NCBI GenBank assembly: GCA_049446275.1
Contig: JBMTQO010000002.1
Span: 74,006 to 138,005, forward strand
Reading direction: 5' to 3'
Length of the DNA stretch: 64,000 nt
DNA from: HIMB11 sp049446275
GTDB taxonomy: Bacteria > Pseudomonadota > Alphaproteobacteria > Rhodobacterales > Rhodobacteraceae
The notes beneath the pieces were generated by a model, which worked only from the letters and a program-made list of their open reading frames with translations, had not been told where the DNA came from and searched no databases. Position 1 is the first letter of the stretch. The number at the start of each line of letters is the position of its first letter. Positions 28,430-36,956 of the stretch are shown piece by piece. Both the position numbers and the translations under genes were made by a program.

Positions 28430-28795
28430 AAACTGGATCATTTTTATTGCTGCAACATTCGGTGCGGGAGTTTGGACGCGGTTGCCGGTGGCGGCATATT
28501 CCCCATTTTCCATGTGGAGCATGAGTAAAATTGATCAAATGAACGCATTGGAAAACTGATTACCCTTTGATCTCTATGCCATCTCGTTTCTGGCCTTTGC
28601 CCTTTGAGGATTTGTCCATTGGCCGGAGGCGATTGTCATGGCCATTGCAGCCACAATCGCAGGCTACGCGGACAGCCCGATCGCCCAGGCCCTACCCTCG
28701 TCCGTCATGTGCCATCTCATGATCGCGTTTGGATTTGGCATGTTTAACATTTTCTTTGCACGTCAATTTTTTGTAATATTCTTAGAACCGAACTA
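28430..28795 (+). pseudogene. Remnant of a TSUP (TauE/SafE) membrane transporter
   Basis: Two readable parts in different frames. The first (about 28460-28500) reads GSLDAVAGGGIFPIF, matching the N-terminal DAVAGGG motif of the TSUP family. The second (about 28560-28795) reads FVHWPEAIVMAIAATIAGYA, ALPSSVMCHLMIAFGFGMFN and IFFARQFF, matching the C-terminal helices. TSUP proteins are about 250 residues, so most of the middle is deleted. Clearly non-functional if this identification is right. Confidence 0.5.
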
Positions 28796-29006
28796 AGTGA
28801 AATCCTCCAGCGCCCCAAATCTCAATTTGGTCACAGGATTTAACCTGATGATCCCAATGCCTTTTTGGAACCGGCCAGAAAAACATCAAAAAAACATCAC
28901 TGCCTGCAGATAATGCCGTCCTCGTGCCATTTTATGACGATTGAAGGCTTTCTGTCTTTTTAAATTGCATTATGTTCTGCAAAAATTCGTAGCGATAGGA
29001 CATTAC

Positions 29007-31055
29007 ATGCAAAACGATCCCTTGGTTGTTTTTACCCCGTCTGGCAAGCGCGGACATTTTCCCATTGGAACTCCCGTTTTGACCGCCGCACGTCAACTGG
29101 GCGTGGATTTGGATTCAGTCTGTGGCGGACGTGGCATTTGCAGCAAATGCCAAATCACCCCGTCTTATGGGGAATTTCCGAAACACGGAGTGAGTGTTGG
29201 GGATAATGCCCTATCAGAGTGGAATACGGTAGAAGAACGCTACGACCAAAAACGCGGCCTAAAGCCGGGGCGCCGTTTGGGATGTCAGGCAACTGTCCAA
29301 GGCGACATTGTGATTGACGTGCCCCCCGAAAGCCAAGTGCACAAACAGGTTGTCCGCAAAGCCGCCAGCGCGCGCGTTATCGAAATGGACCCTGCAACAA
29401 AGCTCTATTTTGTTGAGATTGAAGAACCTGACATGCACAAACCCACAGGCGATCTGGAACGTTTGGCTCAGGCGTTGAAAGATCAGTGGGACATTGACAA
29501 TGTGACGTGCGACTTGGGTGTGCTGACCAAATTACAGCCGCGTTTGCGCAAGGGAAATTGGCAAGCGTCCGTGGCAGTTTACCGGGATCATAAAACTGAT
29601 AAGGCCCGCATTTTGGATGTCTGGTCAGGGCTGCACGAAGGTGGACTATACGGTTTGGCAATCGATCTTGGCTCAACCACAGTAGCCGCGCACCTGACCG
29701 ATTTAACCACGGGCGAAGTCGTTGCAAGCGCAGGTGTGATGAACCCGCAAATCCGATTTGGTGAAGATTTGATGAGCCGCGTCAGCTATTCCATGATGAA
29801 CCCAGGTGGGGACAGCGAAATGACGCGTGCCGTGCGCGATGCGATCAATACATTGGCCGAGGATATCGCCAAAGAGGCGGAAATTGATCCCAACCTGATT
29901 TTCGAGGTCGTCTTTGTCTGCAACCCAGTGATGCACCATTTGTTATTGGGCATTGATCCAGTTGAATTGGGTCAGGCGCCGTTTGCCTTGGCCACATCTG
30001 AATCCGTGATACTTAAAGCCTATGATCTGGAACTTATCAACATCGCAAAATCTGCGCAGATCTATGTTCTGCCCTGTATAGCAGGGCACGTCGGCGCGGA
30101 TGCTGCGGCGGTTGCATTGTCCGAAGAACCCGGAAAATCAGATGATTTGGTGTTGATCGTGGATGTTGGAACAAACGCCGAAATCCTTCTGGGGAACACA
30201 TCGCGCGTTTTGGCCTGTTCTTCGCCCACAGGTCCCGCATTTGAAGGGGCGCAAATCAGTTCGGGTCAACGCGCGGCACCAGGTGCAATTGAACGGATCG
30301 AAATCAACCCTGTCACCAAAGAGCCGCGGTTTCGCGTGATCGGCAGTGATATTTGGTCAGACGAAGAAGGTTTCGCCGAAGCAACCGCAGTCTCTGGCAT
30401 CACAGGCATCTGTGGGTCAGGGATTATCGAGGCGGTCGCAGAATTGCGTATCGCGGGATTGATGGATGAGAACGGCCTAATAGGATCGGCCGAGGCGACA
30501 GGCACTGCGCGCAGCATTCCAGAGGGGCGCACGCATTCCTATTTGGTCTATGATGGTACCGCCGATGGTGGGCCAAGGATCACTGTCACTCAGGGCGATA
30601 TTCGCGCAATCCAGCTGGCGAAATCCGCTCTTTATGCGGGTGCGCGTCTATTGATGGACGATATGGGGGTTGACCGCGTTGATCGTGTGGTATTGGCGGG
30701 GGCGTTTGGTGCACATATTTCCAGCAAACATGCAATGGTTTTGGGCATGATCCCAGATGTTCCATTAGATAAGGTTTTTTCCGCAGGAAACGCCGCGGGA
30801 ACGGGTGCACGGATTGCCCTGTGTAATGTGGAATCACGGCGCGAAATTGAACGGGTAGTCGGCCAAATCACCAAGGTGGAAACCGCGATTGAGCCAAAAT
30901 TCCAAGATCATTTTGTCGCAGCCAACGCAATTCCGCACAAAACCGATTCATTTCCAGAACTGCGCAGCATCGTAACCCTGCCCAATCTAAACTTTAATTT
31001 AGGGGGTGGTGTAGAAGAAGGTCGGGGACGCCGCAGACGTCGCCGCGCACCCTAA
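29007..31055 (+). CDS. Ferredoxin-ASKHA corrinoid activation protein (RamA-like, DUF4445)
   Basis: 682 residues from ATG 29007, behind AGGA. Residues 1-100 form a [2Fe-2S] ferredoxin domain with C-GGRGI-C-SK-C spacing and a later cysteine in RRLGCQATV. The remainder is the ASKHA ATPase-like domain with phosphate loop AIDLGSTTVAAHL and a second loop IVDVGTNAEILLG, followed by GSGIIEAVAEL and an arginine-rich tail. Proteins of this kind reduce inactive Co(II) corrinoid so that MttB-type methyltransferases keep working. The mttB-like gene at 12.1-13.6 kb is the probable client; a corrinoid protein and methyl-THF enzyme were not found in the window. Confidence 0.85.
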   Translation: MQNDPLVVFTPSGKRGHFPIGTPVLTAARQLGVDLDSVCGGRGICSKCQITPSYGEFPKHGVSVGDNALSEWNTVEERYDQKRGLKPGRRLGCQATVQGDIVIDVPPESQVHKQVVRKAASARVIEMDPATKLYFVEIEEPDMHKPTGDLERLAQALKDQWDIDNVTCDLGVLTKLQPRLRKGNWQASVAVYRDHKTDKARILDVWSGLHEGGLYGLAIDLGSTTVAAHLTDLTTGEVVASAGVMNPQIRFGEDLMSRVSYSMMNPGGDSEMTRAVRDAINTLAEDIAKEAEIDPNLIFEVVFVCNPVMHHLLLGIDPVELGQAPFALATSESVILKAYDLELINIAKSAQIYVLPCIAGHVGADAAAVALSEEPGKSDDLVLIVDVGTNAEILLGNTSRVLACSSPTGPAFEGAQISSGQRAAPGAIERIEINPVTKEPRFRVIGSDIWSDEEGFAEATAVSGITGICGSGIIEAVAELRIAGLMDENGLIGSAEATGTARSIPEGRTHSYLVYDGTADGGPRITVTQGDIRAIQLAKSALYAGARLLMDDMGVDRVDRVVLAGAFGAHISSKHAMVLGMIPDVPLDKVFSAGNAAGTGARIALCNVESRREIERVVGQITKVETAIEPKFQDHFVAANAIPHKTDSFPELRSIVTLPNLNFNLGGGVEEGRGRRRRRRAP

Positions 31056-31061
31056 ATGAAC

Positions 31062-31090
31062 AAAGGGCCGGAAAATCGCGGCCCTTTCTT
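31062..31090. terminator. Terminator between corrinoid activator and bactofilin
   Basis: AAAGGGCCG and CGGCCCTTT form a 9-bp perfect stem with an 8-nt loop. It lies just after the activator stop codon and faces the convergent bactofilin gene; A and T runs flank it, so it could work on both strands. Confidence 0.75.
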
Positions 31091-31112
31091 AATTCGGACG
31101 ATAACCGTCAAA

Positions 31113-31418
31113 TTATTTCGTTTTCAGTGTGCCTTCCACCTTGGCACCTTTGGCTGTCGCGATGGATTGATAAACAACATCAGCCTTAATCTGTCCACTT
31201 GCAGCGATGGCCAGGTCATTGGTGTTCACACTCCCATCAACCTTACCCTCTATAGCAAGGGAGTCAGATGAAACCGATCCATCGACCAAACCAGCACCCA
31301 AAACATTCACAGATTTTGCGGCCACTTGGCCCTTCACCGCGCCATCAATTTCAATGTCGCCCTGGGATTTGATATCCCCTTCTAATTTCAAATCAGAACT
31401 TAAATATGACTTTGCCAT
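31113..31418 (-). CDS. Bactofilin-type polymer-forming cytoskeletal protein
   Basis: 101 residues made almost wholly of short beta repeats with regular glycines (LEGDIKSQGDIEIDGAVKGQ, IEGKVDGSVNTNDL, GTLKTK), which is the right-handed beta-helix of bactofilins (DUF583). These proteins polymerise without nucleotide and localise cell-wall enzymes. It is close to minimal length, with short termini. No peptidase partner gene adjoins it here; upstream is only a small decayed gene. Confidence 0.82.
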   Translation of the reverse strand: MAKSYLSSDLKLEGDIKSQGDIEIDGAVKGQVAAKSVNVLGAGLVDGSVSSDSLAIEGKVDGSVNTNDLAIAASGQIKADVVYQSIATAKGAKVEGTLKTK

Positions 31419-31527
31419 CGCAGCACGCTCCCTCAGCTTATATTGCGTTGGGGCTTAGTGAACTGAAATTTATTGAATACTGCAAGTTAAATTAAATATT
31501 TGGCGCAAATCGGCACATTAAAGGGTG

Positions 31528-31749
31528 TCAGTCCTTTCGAGCAGCGAACAACCCTGCGCCCGCGATCAGCAAAACGGTGGAGGCGTTGATTTTGATCACA
31601 AAAATGCAAGTGCCGGATGCATGAGAAAACGGCCCTCAAACACAAAAAATGGATAGAAAAAGCGCCCACGCTAAAAGGCCCTTGAAGATCCAATCTTCGC
31701 CTTGAAGTACCACATCTTCGGCGGTTTGACGTTCTGTCGTGCCGCTCAA
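31528..31749 (-). pseudogene. Small membrane-protein gene with in-frame TGA
   Basis: A 74-codon frame beginning with TTG at 31749 (no ATG available) is cut by TGA at 31636-31638 after 37 codons and then continues in frame to 31528. The first part has a hydrophilic start (TERQTAEDVVLQGEDWIF) and one membrane helix; the second carries another hydrophobic helix (STVLLIAGAGLFAARKD). Coherent sequence on both sides suggests a small two-helix membrane protein gene broken by one stop. Function unknown. Confidence 0.4.
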
Positions 31750-31992
31750 TGTTATCTCGCTGCTCCCTTACCTTTGATCAGATTTAGAAATTGAATGGGG
31801 CGAAAAGTTGACCAGTCTAAGAAAATATTAGGAATTGTTTCCGTGCGCCGTTTTTTGAGAACTTGATCTCTGCTTAAAATCCTGTAAAAGAGCGCAACTT
31901 CTGCAAAAAATGTGTCTTGCGGTGTCCCTCGTGGGTGGTTGCAGAAGGGGAACGCCACCTTGTGAAACCCGCCTATTATGATTGGAGCCAAC

Positions 31993-32349
31993 ATGCCCCT
32001 CTATGAGCATGTCTTTATTTCGCGTCAGGACTTGTCCAACGCGCAAGCCGAAGGCCTGGTTGAACACTTCTCAACAGTATTGAAAGATAACGGCGGCAAT
32101 GTCCTTGAGTCTGAATACTGGGGTGTCAAAACGATGGCCTACAAAATCAACAAAAACCGTAAGGGTCACTACGCGATGATGCGCACAGATAGCCCTGCAG
32201 CTGCGGTTCAGGAAATGGAACGCCTAATGCGTCTGCACGAGGACGTTATGCGTGTTATGACAATAAAGGTTGACGCCCACCAAGAGGGCCCATCCGATCA
32301 AATGCAAAAACGTGATGACCGCGGCGAACGCCGTGAGCGCCGCGCGTAA
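31993..32349 (+). CDS. rpsF: 30S ribosomal protein S6
   Basis: 118 residues starting MPLYEHVFISRQDLS at ATG 31993; the frame is open five codons further but the family start is clear. The body (YWGVKTMAYKINKNRKGHY, DSPAAAVQEMERLMR) is typical S6, with the charged C-terminal tail usual in alphaproteobacteria. First gene of the rpsF-rpsR-rplI operon. Confidence 0.97.
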   Translation: MPLYEHVFISRQDLSNAQAEGLVEHFSTVLKDNGGNVLESEYWGVKTMAYKINKNRKGHYAMMRTDSPAAAVQEMERLMRLHEDVMRVMTIKVDAHQEGPSDQMQKRDDRGERRERRA

Positions 32350-32366
32350 GGAAAGGATGTTAACCG

Positions 32367-32594
32367 ATGGCAAATAAACCATTTTTCCGCCGCCGTAAGG
32401 TCTGCCCATTCTCAGGTGAGAACGCACCAAAGATCGATTATAAAGATACAAAGTTGCTACAGCGCTATATCTCAGAGCGTGGCAAAATTGTTCCATCACG
32501 CATCACTGCTGTTTCTGCCAAGAAACAACGTGAATTAGCGCGCGCTATAAAACGTGCACGCTTCTTGGCTCTATTGCCCTATTCCGTGAACTAA
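32367..32594 (+). CDS. rpsR: 30S ribosomal protein S18
   Basis: 75 residues, normal length, with family motifs RRKVCPFSGENAPKIDYKD and ARAIKRARFLALLPY. It pairs with S6 on the 30S platform. It lies 17 bp after rpsF and 10 bp before rplI, with AAGGA before its ATG. Confidence 0.98.
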   Translation: MANKPFFRRRKVCPFSGENAPKIDYKDTKLLQRYISERGKIVPSRITAVSAKKQRELARAIKRARFLALLPYSVN

Positions 32595-32604
32595 GGAGAG
32601 AGAC

Positions 32605-33210
32605 ATGCAAGTTATTCTTCTAGAACGCATTGCGAAATTAGGCCAAATGGGCGACATCGTTGATGTGAAACCAGGTTATGCTCGCAACTTTCTCCTGCCA
32701 CAGGGCAAAGCGCAAACAGCATCAGACACAAATGTAAAAGCATTTGAAGCACAAAAAGCACAGCTTGAGGCACGCAACCTTGAAACCAAAAAGGAAGCAG
32801 AAGATCTCGCGGCGAAGTTGGATGGCCAACAATTCATCGTGATTCGATCTGCCTCGGACTCTGGTGCGCTGTACGGGTCTGTCACACCACGTGACGCCGC
32901 CGAAACCGCAACAGATGCAGGTTTCAGCATAGACCGCAAACAAGTTTCCTTGATTAACCCGATCAAAGAGCTTGGTCTCCACGAAATGTCCGTGAAACTT
33001 CATCCAGAAGTCTCTGCAACTATCGTCATGAACGTTGCGCGCTCAATGGAAGAAGCGGAATTGCAAGCATCAGGTAAATCAATCCAAGAATTGGCCGCTG
33101 AAGAAGAAGCAGCAGCAGAATTCGAGATTGCAGAATTGTTTGACGATATTGGTAGCGCGGCCTCTGATGACGACGAAGGTCCTGTTTCAACACCGGAAGA
33201 CGAAGCATAA
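32605..33210 (+). CDS. rplI: 50S ribosomal protein L9
   Basis: 201 residues: N-terminal domain MQVILLERIAKLGQMGD and PGYARNFLLPQGKA, the long connecting helix and a C-terminal domain ending near residue 150, then a roughly 45-residue acidic extension (EEEAAAEFEIAELFDD ... SDDDEG) as in many Rhodobacteraceae. Last gene of the operon, followed by a terminator. Confidence 0.97.
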   Translation: MQVILLERIAKLGQMGDIVDVKPGYARNFLLPQGKAQTASDTNVKAFEAQKAQLEARNLETKKEAEDLAAKLDGQQFIVIRSASDSGALYGSVTPRDAAETATDAGFSIDRKQVSLINPIKELGLHEMSVKLHPEVSATIVMNVARSMEEAELQASGKSIQELAAEEEAAAEFEIAELFDDIGSAASDDDEGPVSTPEDEA

Positions 33211-33240
33211 GTCATCGCTCTCTGAAATTCAATGCATTAG

Positions 33241-33273
33241 ACCGCTCCAATTCTATGATTGGGGCGGTTTTTT
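33241..33273 (+). terminator. Terminator of rpsF-rpsR-rplI
   Basis: ACCGCTCCAAT and ATTGGGGCGGT form an 11-bp stem with one G-U pair and a 6-nt loop, followed by a run of six T, about 30 bp after the rplI stop. Confidence 0.88.
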
Positions 33274-33453
33274 ATGTGGTGTTGTTCATCTATGCATGGG
33301 CATACTGTCGTATTTAAAGAAATGGACGCAACTCATCCACTATCATACTTTTAAATACTCATAATAATCCATTAATTGCGCAAATTACCCCATGTACCGC
33401 AATAAATGAAAAGATTTTTATGATTTTCTTTTCATTTTCTGTCATTTTCGCAG

Positions 33454-33482
33454 TTGACCTCCCCGACCTACCCCCATAGTGT
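33454..33482 (+). promoter_or_regulatory. Candidate promoter of ilvBN
   Basis: TTGACC, a 17-bp spacer and TAGTGT resemble a sigma-70 promoter; the -10 element is weak. Initiation near 33489 would place the leader peptide ATG about 20 nt downstream, as expected for an attenuator leader. The rest of 33274-33453 is AT-rich with no gene seen. Confidence 0.4.
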
Positions 33483-33509
33483 GCGCGTTGAAAAATATGG
33501 AGACCTTTG

Positions 33510-33557
33510 ATGTTTGATGTATTGAACGTCGTAGTTAAAAGGCGCGTGGGTCGGTAA
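33510..33557 (+). CDS. ilvB leader peptide (attenuator)
   Basis: ATG at 33510, nine or so bases after GGAG, encodes the 15-residue peptide MFDVLNVVVKRRVGR ending in TAA. Six of the 15 codons are for Val or Leu (V, L, V, V, V, V), the end products of the pathway whose enzyme lies downstream. Ribosome stalling on these codons would be the sensor in transcription attenuation. The end of the peptide gene overlaps the 5' arm of a stem (GGCGCGTGGGTC with GACCCCATGCGCC), which competes with the terminator that follows. Confidence 0.7.
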   Translation: MFDVLNVVVKRRVGR

Positions 33558-33582
33558 CGTCACCATTACTCAGACCCCATGC

Positions 33583-33609
33583 GCCCCCGCCAAAATCGGG
33601 GGCTTTTTT
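33583..33609 (+). terminator. ilvB attenuator terminator
   Basis: GCCCCCG and CGGGGGC form a 7-bp GC stem with a 7-nt loop, followed by six T. It stands between the Val/Leu-rich leader peptide and ilvB. Its left arm overlaps the end of the upstream stem, so the two structures are mutually exclusive, as in classic amino-acid attenuators. Confidence 0.8.
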
Positions 33610-33651
33610 AATGCGAAACAGAAATTGCTGTTGAAAACGGAGCGAATGACA

Positions 33652-35409
33652 ATGACACGCCAAATGACTGGAGCAAAAATGATTGTCCAAGCCTTGAAGG
33701 ATCAGGGTGTCGATACCGTATTTGGGTATCCTGGCGGGGCAGTACTGCCGATCTATGACGAAATCTTTCAACAAAATGACATTCGCCACATTCTGGTGCG
33801 TCACGAACAAGGTGCTGTTCACGCAGCTGAAGGCTATGCGCGTTCAACTGGCAAACCCGGAGTTGTTTTGGTGACATCTGGCCCCGGGGCGACAAACGCG
33901 GTAACGGGCCTAACCGACGCCTTATTGGACAGCATTCCACTGGTTGTTTTGACGGGTCAGGTTCCAACATTCATGATTGGGTCAGATGCGTTTCAAGAGG
34001 CGGACACAATCGGCATCACGCGGCCCTGCACAAAACACAATTGGTTAGTGAAAGACACGGCGAACCTATCTTCAACCATTCACGAGGCATTCCATGTGGC
34101 CACATCGGGCCGCCCGGGTCCTGTTCTGATCGACATTCCCAAGGATGTACAGTTTGCCTCTGCAGCCTATCAAGAAAAACAAAAGGCCAATACCGCGCAT
34201 TATGCCCCCAAGGTAAAAGGCGACATCGAACAGATCACCAAACTGGTCGAGGCCATGGAAAAAGCCGAACGTCCTTTGTTTTACACAGGTGGCGGCGTAA
34301 TAAACTCTGGCCCTGCTGCCAGCCAATTGTTGCGCGAATTGGTCGATGCAACGAGTTTCCCAATTACATCTACATTGATGGGCCTTGGCTGTTATCCTGC
34401 CTCTGGGAAAAATTGGTTAGGTATGTTAGGCATGCACGGCCTATATGAGGCGAATTTGGCCATGCACGATTGTGATCTTATGATAAACATTGGCGCGCGC
34501 TTTGATGATCGTATCACTGGCCGCATTGACGCATTCAGCCCAAAATCGAAAAAGGCGCATATCGATATTGATCCATCCTCAATCAACAAGGTGATCCAAG
34601 TTGATATTCCAATCATTGGTGATGTTGCCCATGTTTTGGAAGATATGCTTAAGATTTGGAAATCGCGTGGCCGCAAAGTAAACGCAAGCGGTCTGCAAAA
34701 ATGGTGGGCCGAGATCGAAGATTGGCAAAAGGTAAACTGCCTGAAGTTTGAACAAAAGGGGAGCACAATCAAACCACAGCATGCGCTTGCGCGTTTGGAG
34801 GAATTGAGCAAACACCGCAAAGATCGTTTTATCTGTACCGAAGTTGGCCAACACCAAATGTGGGCCGCGCAGTACTTAGGCTTTGAGAACCCAAACCAAT
34901 GGATGACATCGGGCGGATTAGGCACAATGGGATATGGTTTCCCTGCCTCAATCGGTGTACAGATTGCGCACCCTGATGCATTGGTCGTCAATGTTGCGGG
35001 CGAAGCATCCTGGTTGATGAACATGCAGGAAATGGGTACTGCAATCCAATATCGCTTGCCCGTGAAACAATTCATTTTGAACAATGAACGTTTGGGAATG
35101 GTCCGTCAGTGGCAGGAATTATTGCACGGCGAACGCTATTCGCATTCATGGTCCGATGCCCTGCCCGATTTCGTGAAATTAGCCGAAGCATTTGGCGCCA
35201 AAGGGATTTTGTGCAGTGATCCAGCCGAACTGGACGACGCAATAATGGAAATGTTGAATTACGATGGCCCTGTGATTTTTGATTGTTTGGTTGAAAAGCA
35301 TGAAAACTGCTTCCCGATGATTCCATCAGGGGAACCACACAACAAAATGTTGTTGGGCGAAGCCAGCACAAAGAATGCAATAGGTACATCTGGCGCGGTA
35401 TTGGTATAA
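33652..35409 (+). CDS. ilvB: Acetolactate synthase, large (catalytic) subunit
   Basis: The enzyme condenses pyruvate (or 2-oxobutyrate) in branched-chain amino acid synthesis using thiamine diphosphate, FAD and magnesium. The 585-residue product has the N-terminal GYPGGAVLP, the TPP-activating glutamate in VRHEQGAVHAAEGYAR, the FAD domain and the C-terminal TPP/Mg segment VNVAGEASWLMNMQEM ending NNERLG. ATG 33652 is chosen because GGAG lies 9 nt upstream; ATG 33646 is too close. Expression is likely controlled by the upstream attenuator. ilvN follows after 11 bp. Confidence 0.97.
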   Translation: MTRQMTGAKMIVQALKDQGVDTVFGYPGGAVLPIYDEIFQQNDIRHILVRHEQGAVHAAEGYARSTGKPGVVLVTSGPGATNAVTGLTDALLDSIPLVVLTGQVPTFMIGSDAFQEADTIGITRPCTKHNWLVKDTANLSSTIHEAFHVATSGRPGPVLIDIPKDVQFASAAYQEKQKANTAHYAPKVKGDIEQITKLVEAMEKAERPLFYTGGGVINSGPAASQLLRELVDATSFPITSTLMGLGCYPASGKNWLGMLGMHGLYEANLAMHDCDLMINIGARFDDRITGRIDAFSPKSKKAHIDIDPSSINKVIQVDIPIIGDVAHVLEDMLKIWKSRGRKVNASGLQKWWAEIEDWQKVNCLKFEQKGSTIKPQHALARLEELSKHRKDRFICTEVGQHQMWAAQYLGFENPNQWMTSGGLGTMGYGFPASIGVQIAHPDALVVNVAGEASWLMNMQEMGTAIQYRLPVKQFILNNERLGMVRQWQELLHGERYSHSWSDALPDFVKLAEAFGAKGILCSDPAELDDAIMEMLNYDGPVIFDCLVEKHENCFPMIPSGEPHNKMLLGEASTKNAIGTSGAVLV

Positions 35410-35420
35410 GGAATCAGGGC

Positions 35421-35999
35421 ATGTCAGCATTGAAAATCAAAAAAGGGTCGACCAAGCATTCCGCCTATAACCTGCGTGCTAATTTTGGTGATGAAATCGA
35501 GACACATACGCTGGCGGTTATCGTCGATAATGAAGCGGGCGTTTTGGCCCGCGTGATCGGACTATTTTCAGGCCGTGGTTATAACATCGAAAGCCTGACC
35601 GTTGCCGAAGTAGACCATCAAGGCCATCTTAGCCGCATCACCATTGTCACCACTGGTACACCAACCGTGATTGAACAAATCAAGGCACAGTTGGGCCGCA
35701 TTGTGCCCGTTCACGAGGTACACGATCTGACCGTCGAAGGGGCGGCAGTCGAACGTGAACTAGCCCTAATCAAGGTTGCAGGATCAGGCGACAAACGTGT
35801 CGAGGCATTGCGGTTGGCTGATATTTTCCGCGCCCAAGTCGTTGATAGCACTTTGGATAGTTTCGTTTTCCAAATCACGGGGACACCTGACAAGATTGAC
35901 GCATTCGCTGATTTGATGCGTCCTCTTGGTTTGAGCGAAATGGCACGCACGGGTGTGGCAGCACTTTCTCGCGGTATGCAGACTGTGCAGCCTGACTGA
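35421..35999 (+). CDS. ilvN: Acetolactate synthase, small regulatory subunit
   Basis: 192 residues with an N-terminal ACT domain (THTLAVIVDNEAGVLARVIG, FSGRGYNIESLTV) that binds valine for feedback inhibition, and a C-terminal regulatory domain (ELALIKVAG, IFRAQVVDSTLDSFVFQITG). Normal length; second gene of the ilvBN operon. Confidence 0.97.
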   Translation: MSALKIKKGSTKHSAYNLRANFGDEIETHTLAVIVDNEAGVLARVIGLFSGRGYNIESLTVAEVDHQGHLSRITIVTTGTPTVIEQIKAQLGRIVPVHEVHDLTVEGAAVERELALIKVAGSGDKRVEALRLADIFRAQVVDSTLDSFVFQITGTPDKIDAFADLMRPLGLSEMARTGVAALSRGMQTVQPD

Positions 36000-36084
36000 T
36001 TACACATATCTTTATCACAAATCAAACCCCGTCAATACACTTGAAGGAGTACTGAAAGTTCGGCATTTACCAAGGCCATGGCTT

Positions 36085-36168
36085 ATGGCTGTAGCACCAT
36101 TTTTCTTTTTTTTCGTGTTTTGCTATTGGCCCCACGGCATGATCACATACGAACGGTGGGACGACTAA
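36085..36168 (+). CDS. Possible 27-residue membrane peptide with uncertain start
   Basis: The frame ending at 36168 codes for a short hydrophobic segment (APFFFFFVFCYW) and a polar tail PHGMITYERWDD. A good GAAGGAG site lies at 36044-36050, but the codon at the right distance (36058) is GTT, not a start; the first ATG in frame is 36085. The start codon may have been lost, or a non-canonical one is used. It follows ilvN by 60-90 bp. Function unknown. Confidence 0.35.
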   Translation: MAVAPFFFFFVFCYWPHGMITYERWDD

Positions 36169-36956
36169 GATAATACCCAACGAAGCAGGTCAAGACCGCT
36201 CTCCTGCGGATATTCGCGCGGTTTTCTCTCAAGACTCAAGGGAACTGATGGGGCCTGCGCGGAATGTGTCGGCACTGTGACGCGAACTTCCTTTGAACCG
36301 CATGCAAATTAACAGCTATCTTGGGGGTAAAAGCTTTCCGTGGTCAGATATTTTACAAAAAATATGCATACATTGCGGACGATAAGCGTAAATTTTATTT
36401 CAACCTTTGTCCAAATGCAACACGACCCATCCAATGCCCAGGCATCGTCCATGTGTATTGCAAGGACGGTATAACATGTATCACTGGGAATGAGCCGATA
36501 TCTGAAATGCGCAAAAAATAGATGTAGATTGACAAATACGACTGCTGATTTTGCGGCATGTTTTTGGCAATGGATACAGAGCACGATATGTTTGTGTCGC
36601 GCAGGCGGTTATTGCCAGGATCATTTAATTTCGTCGCCCCTCTACTCTTGATTGAAAAGAACTAACGGCAAAGCTATGCCTTGCGAACATCGTAGGAATT
36701 CACCACTACATCATACTCCTCGGCATGGTGTACCAATATCTGGGTCAGTTTTCAGATCTGATGCTTGCGACTGCATGCAAAGCCGGACTATGCAGCGCAG
36801 ATGAAGTACCAAGTTACCAGAAATCTTTATTTTTGCTGGACCGTTCCTTCAAATAAATCCTCATTGATGTCGGAATTAGAAAAGGACAGTCGCGGATAAG
36901 CCTGTGCGCCAAAACGTGCTATTATATCCATGATCCTGAGACTATTGGAGGATACG
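36169..36956. other. Gap of 788 bp with no supported gene
   Basis: The longest frame is 66 codons (36321-36521, plus), starting MGVKAFRGQIFYKKYAYIAD; it has GGGGG nearby but no motif I recognise, and cysteine content is odd. Other frames are short. The stretch may hold decayed genes or the regulatory region of the Rieske oxygenase gene, whose own GGAGG site is intact. Confidence 0.5.

Noticed and set aside
34392..35084. A 230-codon minus-strand frame inside ilvB
   Set aside because: Antisense shadow of a clearly conserved gene, rich in cysteine and histidine as usual for such shadows.
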